Shown here: positions 1 to 9,239 of the stretch, piece after piece
How the letters are laid out: each line of letters starts with the position of its first letter
How positions within the stretch are numbered: the first letter of the stretch is position 1
Assembly (NCBI GenBank): GCA_001897995.1
Contig: MKRV01000001.1
Span: 1 to 41,194, forward strand
Reading direction: 5' to 3'
DNA from: Alphaproteobacteria bacterium 65-37
GTDB taxonomy: Bacteria; Pseudomonadota; Alphaproteobacteria; Reyranellales; Reyranellaceae
Length of the DNA stretch: 41,194 bases
Notes under the pieces: model-generated
What the model was told of the DNA's origin: nothing
Seen by the model: only the letters and a program-made list of their open reading frames with translations
The model's database searches: none
Position numbers and translations under genes: made by a program

Positions 1-16
1 CTGACGAGAAAGCTGT

Positions 17-796
17 TCATGGATTGCCCCCTGTCTCTTGTTGCGTCGTCCCCGAGGACCGGCCGGCGACCTGTCCCGCCCTGCCGCCAAGGAAAAGGTC
101 GCGCACCGTCGGATCGGCGGCAAGCTCCGCCGCCCGGCCTTCTCGCTCCGGCCGTCCCTGCACCAGCACATAGGCCCGCGTCGACACCTCCAGTGCCTCG
201 AGCGCATTCTGCTCGACCATCAGGATGGAGATGCCGCCGCGGTTCAGGCCAACGATGGTATCGAAGAGCTCCTCGGCGGCACGCGGGCTCAGGCCGGCCG
301 TAGGCTCGTCGAGCAGCAGCAGGTCGGGCCGGTTCATCAGCGCGACCGCCATGGCGAGGATCTGACGCTGACCGCCGCTCAGGGTGCGCGCCGCGGCCCG
401 CCGTTTCTCAGCCAACATGGGAAAGCGCTGGTAAAGCTCGGCCTGGCGCTGCCGTGCCTGGCGTGCCTCGAGATAGCCGCCCATTTCGAGATTTTCGGCC
501 ACCGTCAGGGTGCCGAAGATATTGCGTTCCTGTGGCACGAACGAGAGGCCGGCCCGGCTGATCTCCGGCGCGCCGCGCCCGGCAACGTCGCCGGCCTTGA
601 AGACGACCCGGCCCGAGCTCGGCCGCAGCAGGCCCGCGATCAGCTTGAGCAGGGTCGACTTGCCCGCCCCATTGGGGCCGATCAGCGCGACGATCTCGCC
701 GCACCCGACATGGAGATCGGCGCCCTTCACGATCTCGTCGGCCGCCGCATAGCCGCCGCGCAGCCCCACGATATCGAGGAGCCGCTCACCGCTCAT
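17..796 (-). CDS. livF: Branched-chain amino acid ABC transporter ATP-binding protein (LivF type)
   Basis: ATPase subunit of a high-affinity branched-chain amino acid or amide importer, acting on the cytoplasmic face of the inner membrane. The 259-residue protein shows Walker A GPNGAGKST at residues 40-48, a Q-loop FVPQERNIF, the signature LSGGQRQ near residue 140 and Walker B LLLLDEP followed by the D-loop. FVPQ...NIF and TAGLSP are typical of LivF rather than LivG. Its ATG at 796 overlaps the end of the upstream livG gene by 4 bases (ATGA), so the two are probably translationally coupled. The permeases LivH/LivM and the binding protein are not in the window. The substrate is inferred only from family membership. 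Confidence 0.9.
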   Translation of the reverse strand: MSGERLLDIVGLRGGYAAADEIVKGADLHVGCGEIVALIGPNGAGKSTLLKLIAGLLRPSSGRVVFKAGDVAGRGAPEISRAGLSFVPQERNIFGTLTVAENLEMGGYLEARQARQRQAELYQRFPMLAEKRRAAARTLSGGQRQILAMAVALMNRPDLLLLDEPTAGLSPRAAEELFDTIVGLNRGGISILMVEQNALEALEVSTRAYVLVQGRPEREGRAAELAADPTVRDLFLGGRAGQVAGRSSGTTQQETGGNP

Positions 797-1560
797 GCCG
801 CCCTTTGCCCAAGATAGGCTTCACGCACCCTCGCGTCGGCGGTGACCTGATCGAATGTGCCCTCGGTCAACACGCGGCCCTCGGCCATGACGATCACCGG
901 ATTGCAGAGGCTCGCGATGAAGCCCATGTCGTGCTCGATCAACAGCACGGTGATGCCGCGCCGCTGGAGGACCAGCAGATGCTCGCCGAGCTCGTTGCGC
1001 AGGGTTGGGTTGACGCCCGCCGTCGGTTCATCGAGCAGCACCAGCCGCGGCTCGGCCATCAGGGCACGGCCGATCTCCAGGAGCTTCTTCTGGCCGCCCG
1101 ACAGCGCCGTGGCGGGATTGTCGATCAGCCGGTCGAGCTTCAGGAAGCGCGCCGTCTCCCAGGCCCGCTCGGCCAGTTCCTCCTCGCGCTGCCGCGCCGC
1201 CCGCGTGCCCAGCACGGCGTGCCACAGGCTCTCGCCCGGCTGGTCGCGGCCATAGAGCATCAGGTGCTGGAACACCGAGAGCCGGGGAAAGCCACGCGCG
1301 ACCTGGAAGGTGCGCACCAGCCCAGCCCGACTCACTGCATCAGGAGAGAGGCCTGCAATCTCGCGGCCCTCGAAGGCGATCGAGCCGGCATCCGGCGGCA
1401 CCAGACCGGAGACGACGTTGAACAAGGTCGTCTTGCCGGCTCCATTGGGTCCAATCAGGCCGGTGATGGTACCCGGTGCCACGGTAAAGGTGACACCGCG
1501 CAGAACCTCCAGGCCGTAGAAAGCGCGGCGCAACTTGTCGAGGGCCAGGAGCGGCGTCAT
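793..1560 (-). CDS. livG: Branched-chain amino acid ABC transporter ATP-binding protein (LivG type)
   Basis: Second ATPase of the Liv-type importer, partner of the LivF product encoded immediately downstream. It carries Walker A GPNGAGKTT near residues 37-45, the signature LSGGQKK, Walker B LVLLDEP and the D-loop TAGVNP. The longer segment between the Q-loop and signature, with FQVARGFPRLSV, is typical of LivG. The frame opens with GTG-ATG (1563 and 1560). The ATG is preferred because an AGGG box lies 8 bases upstream; a GTG start would add one residue. Only about 30 bases separate it from the epimerase gene upstream, so co-transcription with an unrelated sugar gene is possible. Confidence 0.9.
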   Translation of the reverse strand: MTPLLALDKLRRAFYGLEVLRGVTFTVAPGTITGLIGPNGAGKTTLFNVVSGLVPPDAGSIAFEGREIAGLSPDAVSRAGLVRTFQVARGFPRLSVFQHLMLYGRDQPGESLWHAVLGTRAARQREEELAERAWETARFLKLDRLIDNPATALSGGQKKLLEIGRALMAEPRLVLLDEPTAGVNPTLRNELGEHLLVLQRRGITVLLIEHDMGFIASLCNPVIVMAEGRVLTEGTFDQVTADARVREAYLGQRAA

Positions 1561-1593
1561 CACGCCGACCCTACTGTATCGGGCGCAGGCGGC

Positions 1594-2565
1594 CTAGAGA
1601 CGGTTGTAGCTTTTGAACCAGTCGACGAAGAGCGGGATGCCCTCTTCCACCGCCACCCGGGGCGACCAGCCGAGGTCTCTCACTGTTTCTGAAATATCGG
1701 CCGCCGTCTCCTGCATGTCGCCGCGCTCACCAGGCTTCAGTTCGACCTTGGCGGTCTTGCCCAGTGCCTTCTCGAACAAGGCGATGACGTGGCGGATGTC
1801 CTCGCTGCGCGTCGCGCCGAGATTGTAGAGGCGATGGCGCGGTGCCTCGGGGGCGTGGTCCAGGGCCGCGATCGTGCCGTCGGCGATCTCGTCGATGTAG
1901 GTGAAGTCGCGCTTGATTTGGCCCATGTGATAGAGCGGGATCGTCTTCCCCTCATGGATGGCGCGGGCGAAGATGTAGGGCGACATGTCGGGCCGGCCCC
2001 ACGGGCCATAGACCGTGAAGTAGCGCAACCCGGTGGCGCGGATCTCATACTGGTGCGTGTAGGTCTCGGCCATCAGCTCGTCGGCGCGCTTGGTGGCCGC
2101 GTAGAGCGACTCCGGATGCTCGACGGGATCGGTCGCCGAGAAAGGCAGCTTGGAATTGCCGCCATAGACCGACGAGGACGAGGCATAGACGAAGTGCTTC
2201 AAGCGTTCGCCCAGGCCGCGCGCCAGCTCCAGCAGCACGAGCTGCCCCATCACATTGGTCTGAACGTAGATGTAGGGATCGACCTTGGAATGGCGCACGC
2301 CGGGCTGGGCCGCGAGATGCACGATACGGTCCAGGTCGGGATGACCCGCCGCCAGCGCCGCCATGGCGTCGCGGTCGGCCACATCGGCTTCGACGAAGGC
2401 AAAGCCCGCCGTCTCCCGCAGTGGCTTCAGGCGCGCGAACTTCAGGACCGGGTCGTAGTACGGGCTGAAATTATCGACGCCCACCACCGCCTCGCCGCGC
2501 GCCAGGAGGCGCGCTGCGACCTGCGAGCCAATGAAACCCGCGACACCTGTAACGAGGACGGACAT
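1594..2565 (-). CDS. NAD-dependent epimerase, UDP-glucuronate 4-epimerase type
   Basis: Short-chain dehydrogenase/reductase of the extended type that probably interconverts UDP-glucuronate and UDP-galacturonate for cell-surface polysaccharide. The 323-residue protein has the NAD-binding GVAGFIG at residues 7-13, catalytic serines at about 130-132 and the YxxxK pair (Tyr155, Lys159). The stretch FTVYGPWGRPDM is characteristic of UDP-glucuronate 4-epimerases (LpsL/CapI-like). The start at 2565 lacks a clear Shine-Dalgarno sequence; instead, a strong inverted repeat ends just before the start codon (see 2570-2631). The substrate is inferred from that motif; a UDP-glucose 4-epimerase cannot be excluded. 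Confidence 0.85.
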   Translation of the reverse strand: MSVLVTGVAGFIGSQVAARLLARGEAVVGVDNFSPYYDPVLKFARLKPLRETAGFAFVEADVADRDAMAALAAGHPDLDRIVHLAAQPGVRHSKVDPYIYVQTNVMGQLVLLELARGLGERLKHFVYASSSSVYGGNSKLPFSATDPVEHPESLYAATKRADELMAETYTHQYEIRATGLRYFTVYGPWGRPDMSPYIFARAIHEGKTIPLYHMGQIKRDFTYIDEIADGTIAALDHAPEAPRHRLYNLGATRSEDIRHVIALFEKALGKTAKVELKPGERGDMQETAADISETVRDLGWSPRVAVEEGIPLFVDWFKSYNRL

Positions 2566-2569
2566 GAGT

Positions 2570-2631
2570 GAAATGTTGGTAAGCGAAAGACGTTGAGGAG
2601 ACCAGAGGCGCGGGCACGCTTACAACATTTC
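2570..2631 (-). promoter_or_regulatory. Inverted repeat in the epimerase leader
   Basis: Arms 2570-2585 and 2617-2631 are complementary over 15 pairs with one bulged base and a 31-nt spacer. Read on the minus strand, the second arm stops 4 bases before the epimerase ATG, where a ribosome-binding site would normally be. It could be a dyad operator or an RNA stem that hides the translation start. Nothing in the sequence decides between them. Confidence 0.5.
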
Positions 2632-2781
2632 GCGAAAGGCCGACACCGCGAAACGGCGCGCCGCAAAAGCCGGGACGGCCGGCGGAAAACGTCTTTTTGC
2701 CGGCCGATCGCGTTCCTGATTGGCGGGACAAAGAAACTTTCGTTACCGTTGATCGACAAAATCGAATTCAGGGAGGGTACC

Positions 2782-5700
2782 TTGCCCCAAGCGGTAACCC
2801 TGGACGACAAGTACGTTCTCGAAAGCGGTCGCGTCTACCTCACGGGAACGCAAGCGCTGGTGCGCCTGCCGATGATGCAGCGCCAGCGTGACCTCGCGGC
2901 CGGCCTCAACACGGCAGGCTACATCTCCGGCTATCGCGGCTCGCCGCTCGGCGCCTTCGACCAGGCGCTGTGGCAGGCCAAGAAGTTCATCAAGAAGCAC
3001 CATATCGAGTTCCAGCCGGGCACCAACGAGGACCTTGCGGCGACGGCGCTGTGGGGCACGCAGCAGATCCATCTCTATCCGGGCGCGCGCTACGATGGCG
3101 TGTTCGGCATCTGGTACGGCAAGGGCCCCGGCGTCGACCGCTCGGGCGACGTCCTGAAGCACGCCAACTATGCCGGCACGTCCAAGCACGGCGGCGTCGT
3201 GGCGCTGGCCGGCGACGATCATATCGCCAAGTCCTCGACGACGGCGCATCAGAGCGAGCCGGCACTGATCGCCGCCGGCATGCCGGTGCTGCATCCCGCG
3301 AGCGTGCAAGAATACATCGACTTCGGCCTGCACGCCTTCGCACTGTCGCGCTATTCGGGCCTATGGATCGGCTTCAAGGTGCTGAACGAGACGGTCGACT
3401 CCTCGGCCTCGGTGCATATCGATCCGCACCGCATCGTCACACAGATCCCGACAGACTTCGTGCTGCCGCCCGATGGCGTGCATATCCGCTGGCCGGACGA
3501 CTGGGCCGGCCAGGAGCGCCGCGTCGTCAACGTCCGCCAGCCCGCAGCACTTGCCTACTGGCGGGCCAATCGCCTCGACCGCCTGATGATGGGCCGCGCC
3601 GACGCGCGCTTCGGCATCGTGACCGTCGGCAAGTCCTATCTCGACGTGCGCCAGGCACTGGAGGAACTCGGCATCGACGATGCCGAGGCCGAGCGCATCG
3701 GGCTTGCCGTCTACAAGGTCGGCATGGTCTGGCCGCTCGAGACCGAGGGCGCGCTCGCCTTCGCTGCGGCCAAGCGCGAGCTGCTGGTGGTCGAGGAGAA
3801 GCAGCCGCTGATCGAGCAGCAGCTCAAGACCGCGCTGTTCAATGCCCCGGCCGATCGCCGGCCTGTCGTCGTCGGCAAGGTCGACGAGCACGGCCAGAAG
3901 CTCCTGAAGATCGATGGCGAACTGACGCCGTTCGAGATCGCCTCGGCCATCGCCGCACGACTGGGGCTCGATGCGTTGGGTGAACGCTCCCGGCAGCGCT
4001 TCGAGGCCGCCCAGCGCCGCGCGGCGCGGCAGGTGCGCAACGAGGCGGGCCTCGCGCGCGTCCCCTACTTCTGCTCCGGTTGCCCCCACAACAGCTCGAC
4101 CAAGGTGCCCGACGGCTCGATGGCGATGGCCGGCATCGGCTGTCACACGCTTGCCATCGGCATGGAGCGCAACACCAAGACCTTCACCCATATGGGCGCC
4201 GAGGGCGCGTCCTGGGTCGGTGCCAGCCACTTCACCGATACGCCGCACGTCTTCCAAAATCTCGGCGACGGCACCTATTTCCATTCCGGCTACCTGGCGC
4301 TGCGCCACGCGGTCGCCACCAACACCAGCATCACTTACAAGATCCTCTACAACGACGCCGTCGCCATGACCGGCGGCCAGCCGCACGACGGCGACGTACA
4401 TCCCTGGACGATCAGCCAGCAGGTCCATGCCGAGGGCGTGCGCCGCATCGCCCTGGTGAGCGACGAGCCGGACAAGTATCCGCTGGGCACCCATTGGGCG
4501 CCGGGCGTCACCTTCCATCACCGCGACCAGCTCGACGAGGTGCAGCGCGAGCTGCGCGACTGGAAGGGCGTGTCGGTTCTGATCTACGACCAGACCTGTG
4601 CGGCGGAGAAGCGCCGGCGTCGCAAGCGCGGGACCTTCCCCGATCCAAACCGCCGCGCCTTCATCAATGAGGCGGTGTGCGAGGGCTGCGGTGACTGCTC
4701 GACCCAGTCGAACTGTCTCTCGGTCGTGCCGGTCGAGACCGAGTTCGGCCGCAAGCGTGCGATCGACCAGTCTTCCTGCAACAAGGACTTCTCCTGCCTG
4801 AAGGGCTTCTGCCCCTCATTCGTCACGGTCGAAGGCGGCAGCCTGCGCAAGGGCAAGGCCACCGCAAAGAAGAAGGACGATGCGTCGGTCGCCGCCTCCA
4901 TCGCGAACGAGCCCGCATTGCCGCCAGCTCCCACGCTGCCCACAATCGAGGCGCGGCCTTGGGGCGTGCTGATCACCGGCATCGGTGGCACAGGCGTCGT
5001 CACCATCGGCGCCATCATGGGCATGGCCGCCCATATCGAGGGCAAAGGCGCCACGGTGCTCGACCAGCTCGGAATGGCGCAGAAGGGCGGCGCGGTGATC
5101 AGCCATGTGCGGATCGGCACCACTCCGGAAGCGCTCCATGCGGTACGCCTGGGCGCGGGTGGCGCCGACCTGCTGCTGGGCTGCGATCTCGTCGTGAGTT
5201 CCAGCGCCGATGCCCTGGCGCGGCTGGAACCCGGCCGTTCCAAGGCCGTCATCAACACCCATGAGACCATCACCGGCGAGTTCACCCGCCGCCCCGACCT
5301 CGCCTTCCCGTCCAACACGCTGAGGCTCTCGATTGAGGCCGCAGCCGGCGCCGAGGCCGTCGATTTCATCGAAGCGACAGAGCTCGCCACCGGCCTGCTG
5401 GGCGATTCCATCGCCACCAACATGTTCGTATTGGGCTATGCCTATCAGAAGGGCCTGGTGCCGCTCGGCCATGCCGCCATCGAGCAAGCTATCGAATTGA
5501 ATGGCGCGGCCGTACCGATGAACCTCGCGGCCTTCCGCTGGGGGCGCCGCGCCGCCGCCGACCGGGCAGCTGTCGCGCAATTGATTGCCCCGAAGGACAA
5601 AGACAACGTCGTGCGGCTGCCACCGCGTCTGTCGACGACCTTGGAAGAGATCGTCACGGTGCGTGTGAAGCACCTGACCGGCTATCAGAACGCTGCCCTT

Positions 5701-6291
5701 GCCGAGCGCTACAAGGCACTGGTCGAGAAGGTGCGCGCAGCCGAGCTGAAGCTCGGCCAGACGGGCCTTGCCGAAACGGTGGCCCGCTTCTACGCCAAGC
5801 TGCTTTCCTACAAGGACGAGTACGAGGTGGCGCGCCTCTACACCGATGCCGCCTTCCAGGCGAAGCTCGGCCGGCAGTTCGAGGGCGACTACAAGCTCAG
5901 CTTCCACCTCGCCCCGCCGCTGTTCGCCCAACGCGACCCGCGCACCGGCCATCTGATCAAGCAGGAGTTCGGCGGCTGGGTGCTGCCGGCCTTCCGGCTG
6001 CTTGCCGGCCTCAAGGGCCTGCGCGGCACGGCCTTCGATCCGTTCGGGCGCACAGCTGAGCGCAAGACCGAACGCCGTCTGATCACCGACTACGAGCGCC
6101 TCGTCGGCGAACTGATCGGGGGCCTGACGCCTCAGAACCATCCACTGGCGCTGAAGCTCGCCGCGCTGCCTGACGAAATCCGCGGCTATGGCCACATCAA
6201 AGACGCCAATATCGAGAAGGCCCGGCGCAAGGAAGCCGAGCTGCTGGCGCAGTGGCGGAATCCGGCAGCACTGAAGGCCGCGGCGGAATAG
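2782..6291 (+). CDS. Indolepyruvate ferredoxin oxidoreductase, fused alpha-beta subunits
   Basis: Thiamine-diphosphate and iron-sulfur enzyme that oxidatively decarboxylates aryl-pyruvates (from aromatic amino acid transamination) to aryl-acetyl-CoA, passing electrons to ferredoxin. The 1169-residue single chain shows an N-terminal pyrimidine-binding region (GYRGSPLGAFDQ), a TPP-binding region with FCSGCPHN near residue 430 and GDGTYFHSG near 494, a cysteine-rich ferredoxin-like segment near 629 (CEGCGDC, then CNKDFSC, CLKGFC), and a C-terminal gamma domain beginning GVLITGIGGTG near 727. I chose TTG at 2782 because GGGAGGG lies just upstream and homology-like sequence starts there; an upstream ATG at 2593 adds 63 arginine-rich residues reading through the divergent leader. 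It converges on the MFS gene with a 7-base gap. Confidence 0.92.
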   Translation: MPQAVTLDDKYVLESGRVYLTGTQALVRLPMMQRQRDLAAGLNTAGYISGYRGSPLGAFDQALWQAKKFIKKHHIEFQPGTNEDLAATALWGTQQIHLYPGARYDGVFGIWYGKGPGVDRSGDVLKHANYAGTSKHGGVVALAGDDHIAKSSTTAHQSEPALIAAGMPVLHPASVQEYIDFGLHAFALSRYSGLWIGFKVLNETVDSSASVHIDPHRIVTQIPTDFVLPPDGVHIRWPDDWAGQERRVVNVRQPAALAYWRANRLDRLMMGRADARFGIVTVGKSYLDVRQALEELGIDDAEAERIGLAVYKVGMVWPLETEGALAFAAAKRELLVVEEKQPLIEQQLKTALFNAPADRRPVVVGKVDEHGQKLLKIDGELTPFEIASAIAARLGLDALGERSRQRFEAAQRRAARQVRNEAGLARVPYFCSGCPHNSSTKVPDGSMAMAGIGCHTLAIGMERNTKTFTHMGAEGASWVGASHFTDTPHVFQNLGDGTYFHSGYLALRHAVATNTSITYKILYNDAVAMTGGQPHDGDVHPWTISQQVHAEGVRRIALVSDEPDKYPLGTHWAPGVTFHHRDQLDEVQRELRDWKGVSVLIYDQTCAAEKRRRRKRGTFPDPNRRAFINEAVCEGCGDCSTQSNCLSVVPVETEFGRKRAIDQSSCNKDFSCLKGFCPSFVTVEGGSLRKGKATAKKKDDASVAASIANEPALPPAPTLPTIEARPWGVLITGIGGTGVVTIGAIMGMAAHIEGKGATVLDQLGMAQKGGAVISHVRIGTTPEALHAVRLGAGGADLLLGCDLVVSSSADALARLEPGRSKAVINTHETITGEFTRRPDLAFPSNTLRLSIEAAAGAEAVDFIEATELATGLLGDSIATNMFVLGYAYQKGLVPLGHAAIEQAIELNGAAVPMNLAAFRWGRRAAADRAAVAQLIAPKDKDNVVRLPPRLSTTLEEIVTVRVKHLTGYQNAALAERYKALVEKVRAAELKLGQTGLAETVARFYAKLLSYKDEYEVARLYTDAAFQAKLGRQFEGDYKLSFHLAPPLFAQRDPRTGHLIKQEFGGWVLPAFRLLAGLKGLRGTAFDPFGRTAERKTERRLITDYERLVGELIGGLTPQNHPLALKLAALPDEIRGYGHIKDANIEKARRKEAELLAQWRNPAALKAAAE

Positions 6292-6298
6292 CCACCGT

Positions 6299-7630
6299 CT
6301 ATCGCCGCTGCTCGTTCCGTTGCTGGGCGAGCACGCGCCCCATGACCAGTCGCACCTTGCGCGGCGAGGCCCTCCAGACCGCGCCCGCTGACACCACGCA
6401 GCAGCCGATGGCGATCAGGAAGGCCGGACGGTAACTCCCCGTCGCGTCGTAGATGAAGCCTGTGAACCACGGCCCGATCGCACCGCCGCCAATCATGGCG
6501 ACGGTCAGCACGCCGAAGATCGAGCCGAAATGCGGCCCCTCGAAGATCTCGATCACGATGGCGCCCATCACCGAGGTGAGCGCATAGCCCAGCATTCCCT
6601 GCGAGATCACCATGGTCCAGAGGAGCGGTTGCGAAGGCGCGCCTTCGAGGCCGATCAAGGCGACGTAGCAGATCACGAAGCCCAGGCAGCCCAGGGTCCA
6701 GACCCATTCGCGGCCGATGCGATCCGATAGGGCACCGAGCCCGATCTGTCCCGGAATGGCAACGACACTGACGAAGCCCAGCGCCCAGGCAGCCGTCAGC
6801 GGATCGAAGCCGACCTCCACCAGATACTTGGTCTGGTGCACCTGGACGGCGTACCAGGCAAACAGACCGCAGGCATAGCCGAGGACCAGCCACCAGAACC
6901 GGCCGGTTCCGAGCGCACGTCGCAACGTCCATTCGGTCGCGGCCCATACCGGATCGACAATGTTGGACGGACGCGGCGCACCGGCCGCCACCGCGTGCGC
7001 GCTCTCGCCGTCGGGCAGCAGGCCGATATCCTGCGGGCGGCGGCGCACCAGGAGATTGAGCGGGCCCAGCACGCAGAGCACCAGCAGCCCCATCGCCCAG
7101 CAGGCCGCCCGCCAGCCCTCCGTCGCGATGATCGTCTGCAACCAGGGCAGCAGCACGATCGCGCCCACCCCCACCCCCGAGAAAGCCAGGCTGATCGCAA
7201 AGGCGCGGTTGCGCACGAACCAGTTGGGCAGGAACTGCGAATGCGCCGTGAAGGTCATGAGATTGGCGCCGCAGCCCACAGCCAGTCCTAGCGTCAGGTA
7301 GAGCTGCCAGGGGCTTTCGATCAGGAGAGCGAGAAAGAGCCCGCCCGAGACCAGGACGACACCGCTCTCGATCACGACCAGCGGGCCTCGTCTGTCCATG
7401 ACCTGGCCCACGATCGGGCTGAGGATCGCCGACACCCCGAAGCCGAAGGCGAAGGCTCCGGCCACCAGCCCGCGATCCCAGCCGAATTCGCCGATCAAGG
7501 GGGGCAGCAGCAAAGAGAACGAGGTCCGCGCCGTGACGGCAATCGCCATGGTCACGAACGCGACGGCGATGATCACCCAGCCATAGTAGAACGGTAGGCG
7601 TCGCGACAGGCGGCGCGGGTCTTCACTCAT
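6299..7630 (-). CDS. MFS transporter
   Basis: Major facilitator superfamily inner-membrane transporter, about 443 residues, with around 12 hydrophobic helices. The motif between helices 2 and 3 (GQVMDRRGP) and its repeat in the second half (GALSDRIGREWVW) match the MFS loop signature. The best-resembling relatives are monocarboxylate/oxalate-formate-type carriers, so an organic acid substrate is likely but unproven. Start at 7630 (MSEDPRR) is preferred; an ATG at 7660 would add ten residues and overlap the upstream dehydrogenase gene. It follows the hydroxyacid dehydrogenase on the same strand with a short gap, suggesting a transport-plus-oxidation unit under the Lrp-type regulator upstream. 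Confidence 0.88.
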   Translation of the reverse strand: MSEDPRRLSRRLPFYYGWVIIAVAFVTMAIAVTARTSFSLLLPPLIGEFGWDRGLVAGAFAFGFGVSAILSPIVGQVMDRRGPLVVIESGVVLVSGGLFLALLIESPWQLYLTLGLAVGCGANLMTFTAHSQFLPNWFVRNRAFAISLAFSGVGVGAIVLLPWLQTIIATEGWRAACWAMGLLVLCVLGPLNLLVRRRPQDIGLLPDGESAHAVAAGAPRPSNIVDPVWAATEWTLRRALGTGRFWWLVLGYACGLFAWYAVQVHQTKYLVEVGFDPLTAAWALGFVSVVAIPGQIGLGALSDRIGREWVWTLGCLGFVICYVALIGLEGAPSQPLLWTMVISQGMLGYALTSVMGAIVIEIFEGPHFGSIFGVLTVAMIGGGAIGPWFTGFIYDATGSYRPAFLIAIGCCVVSAGAVWRASPRKVRLVMGRVLAQQRNEQRR

Positions 7631-7646
7631 GTCGGGAGCAGGCCTT

Positions 7647-8618
7647 TCAGGACACGGCATTCAGTGGCGGCTGCCGACGCGCCGCACGTTCGATGTTCTG
7701 CGAAATCAAATCCGCCCGCGTCTCGATCATGCCTTCGGTCCAGCCCGAAACGTGCGGGGTCATGATGACATTATCGAGTTCGTGGAACGGCAGGCGCGCG
7801 GGCGGCGTCGGCCCGGCAGCGTGGGGATAGCGGTACCAGACGTCGAGGGCCGCCCCCGAAAGCCTGCGAGTCGCGAGTGCCTGGTAGAGCGCATGCTCGT
7901 CGAGAATCTCGGCCCGGGCGACGTTGACGAGATAAGCGCCCGGCTTGATCCGGCTGATGCGGCGTTCGTCGAGCAGATTGCGCGTTGCTTCGGACAGCGG
8001 AAGCGTGACGGCGAGATAGTCGGACTGCCTCAATATCTCGTCGAGTTGCTCCGGTCCCGCGACGAAGGAAGGGCCGCTGGCCTTGCCTGTCTCGACGTTG
8101 CGCCGCACGGCGCAGATCCGCATGTCGAAGGCCCCCGCCCGCCGGGCCAGCGCCTCACCGATGTGGCCGAAGCCCAGGATGCCCAGCGTCTTGCCGGCGA
8201 GCTCGGGCCAGAAGGGCGGCGGTGGCGCTCCGACCGCCCACTGACTATCCCAGACTCCTCGACGTAGGCTGGCGTCGAGCCGCCCAAAGGAGCGCGTAAG
8301 GGCGATCATGGCCCCCATGATGTACTCGGCGATGCCGGTCTCGTGACCATAGGCGTTGGCGAGATGCACCTCCGGCCGCAACGCACCGCGGTCGATGCGA
8401 TCGAGCCCAGCCCCGGGCACCTGGACCAGCCGCAGGCAGGGCGCCGCTTCGGCCATCTGCCGGGTGAAGCCCATCGACACCAGCACATCGGCATCTGCGA
8501 GATGAGGCAGGATCGCCGCCTCGTCCTCGACGACGGTCGTCTCGTTGGGGATCGACAACCGCGCCTGCACCGGCTCCGCAAGCCGCACGGCGAATGCTCC
8601 TCCGAAGACGACCTTCAT
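7647..8618 (-). CDS. D-2-hydroxyacid dehydrogenase family protein
   Basis: NAD(P)-dependent oxidoreductase of the D-isomer-specific 2-hydroxyacid dehydrogenase family, cytoplasmic, 323 residues. The dinucleotide-binding GFGHIG is at residues 149-154, the catalytic arginine region is NVARAEILDE and the catalytic histidine region is MTPHVSGWT. The glutamate usually found in DVFxxEP is not evident: the segment reads DVWYRYP. This is a feature of a subgroup rather than obvious decay, as the rest is intact. It lies between an Lrp-type regulator and an MFS transporter on the same strand. The substrate is unknown. Confidence 0.85.
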   Translation of the reverse strand: MKVVFGGAFAVRLAEPVQARLSIPNETTVVEDEAAILPHLADADVLVSMGFTRQMAEAAPCLRLVQVPGAGLDRIDRGALRPEVHLANAYGHETGIAEYIMGAMIALTRSFGRLDASLRRGVWDSQWAVGAPPPPFWPELAGKTLGILGFGHIGEALARRAGAFDMRICAVRRNVETGKASGPSFVAGPEQLDEILRQSDYLAVTLPLSEATRNLLDERRISRIKPGAYLVNVARAEILDEHALYQALATRRLSGAALDVWYRYPHAAGPTPPARLPFHELDNVIMTPHVSGWTEGMIETRADLISQNIERAARRQPPLNAVS

Positions 8619-8705
8619 TGCTGCTTCTCTCCGAGAGAGGCACTATCTCCATGCCGGCAGACGCAAGCAACTACGTGCCAGGTAGTCGCGCGTGAACGGT
8701 CGCGA

Positions 8706-9239
8706 TCAGCGGTTTCGGGCGCGTCGTTTGCTATCTGCAGCAGGAATCAGATGCCCCAGGGGCAGCGGTGCACCCGCCTTCAGCGTCTGGATCGCGATAT
8801 TGCTGCGTACCTCGCGAACCAGCGGCAATTCGAGGAGCCTGTCGACCAGGAAACGCTGATAGTGATCGAGATCGGGCACCGCGACCTCGATCAGATAGTC
8901 GGCTTCGCCGGCAATCATGTGACAGGCAACGACTTCGGGAAAGGCAACGACTTCCTTCTCGAAGGTGGTCGCACGATCGTCGGCATGGCCGTCGATCTTC
9001 ACACCGATGAAGACGCTGAGACCGAGCCCGATCGACCGACGCCCCAGAATGGCGCGGTAGCTTTCGATGTAGCCCTCCCGTTCCAGCCGATTGACGCGGC
9101 GCAGGCAGGGAGACGGTGAGAGGCCGACCTTGTCGGCAAGGTCGACGTTGCTCAGCCGTCCGTTTTCCTGCAGAGCCGCGATGATGCGGCGATCAACGAC
9201 GTCGAGATCCTCGATTGGCACTTTTCCCTCGTTTCTCAT
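8706..9239 (-). CDS. Lrp/AsnC family transcriptional regulator
   Basis: DNA-binding regulator of 177 residues with an N-terminal winged helix-turn-helix (LDVVDRRIIAALQENGRLSN, then VGLSPSPCLRRVNRLE) and a C-terminal RAM/AsnC ligand domain (VVACHMIAGEADYLIEVAV). Such proteins respond to amino acids and often control their neighbours. The start at 9239 puts the HTH at the usual distance from the N-terminus; upstream in-frame codons to 9392 run through the divergent gene's leader and are unlikely to be translated. TGCC/GGCA repeats sit at and beyond its start codon, consistent with autoregulation and control of the divergent NTF2-like gene. Confidence 0.9.
   Translation of the reverse strand: MRNEGKVPIEDLDVVDRRIIAALQENGRLSNVDLADKVGLSPSPCLRRVNRLEREGYIESYRAILGRRSIGLGLSVFIGVKIDGHADDRATTFEKEVVAFPEVVACHMIAGEADYLIEVAVPDLDHYQRFLVDRLLELPLVREVRSNIAIQTLKAGAPLPLGHLIPAADSKRRARNR

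Noticed and set aside
2593-2781. N-terminal extension of the indolepyruvate oxidoreductase from ATG 2593
   Set aside because: Arginine-rich, crosses the inverted repeat, and a good ribosome-binding site precedes TTG at 2782.
4816-6195. Minus-strand open frame of about 460 codons opposite the indolepyruvate oxidoreductase
   Set aside because: Antisense shadow of a well-supported gene, with no recognisable motif.
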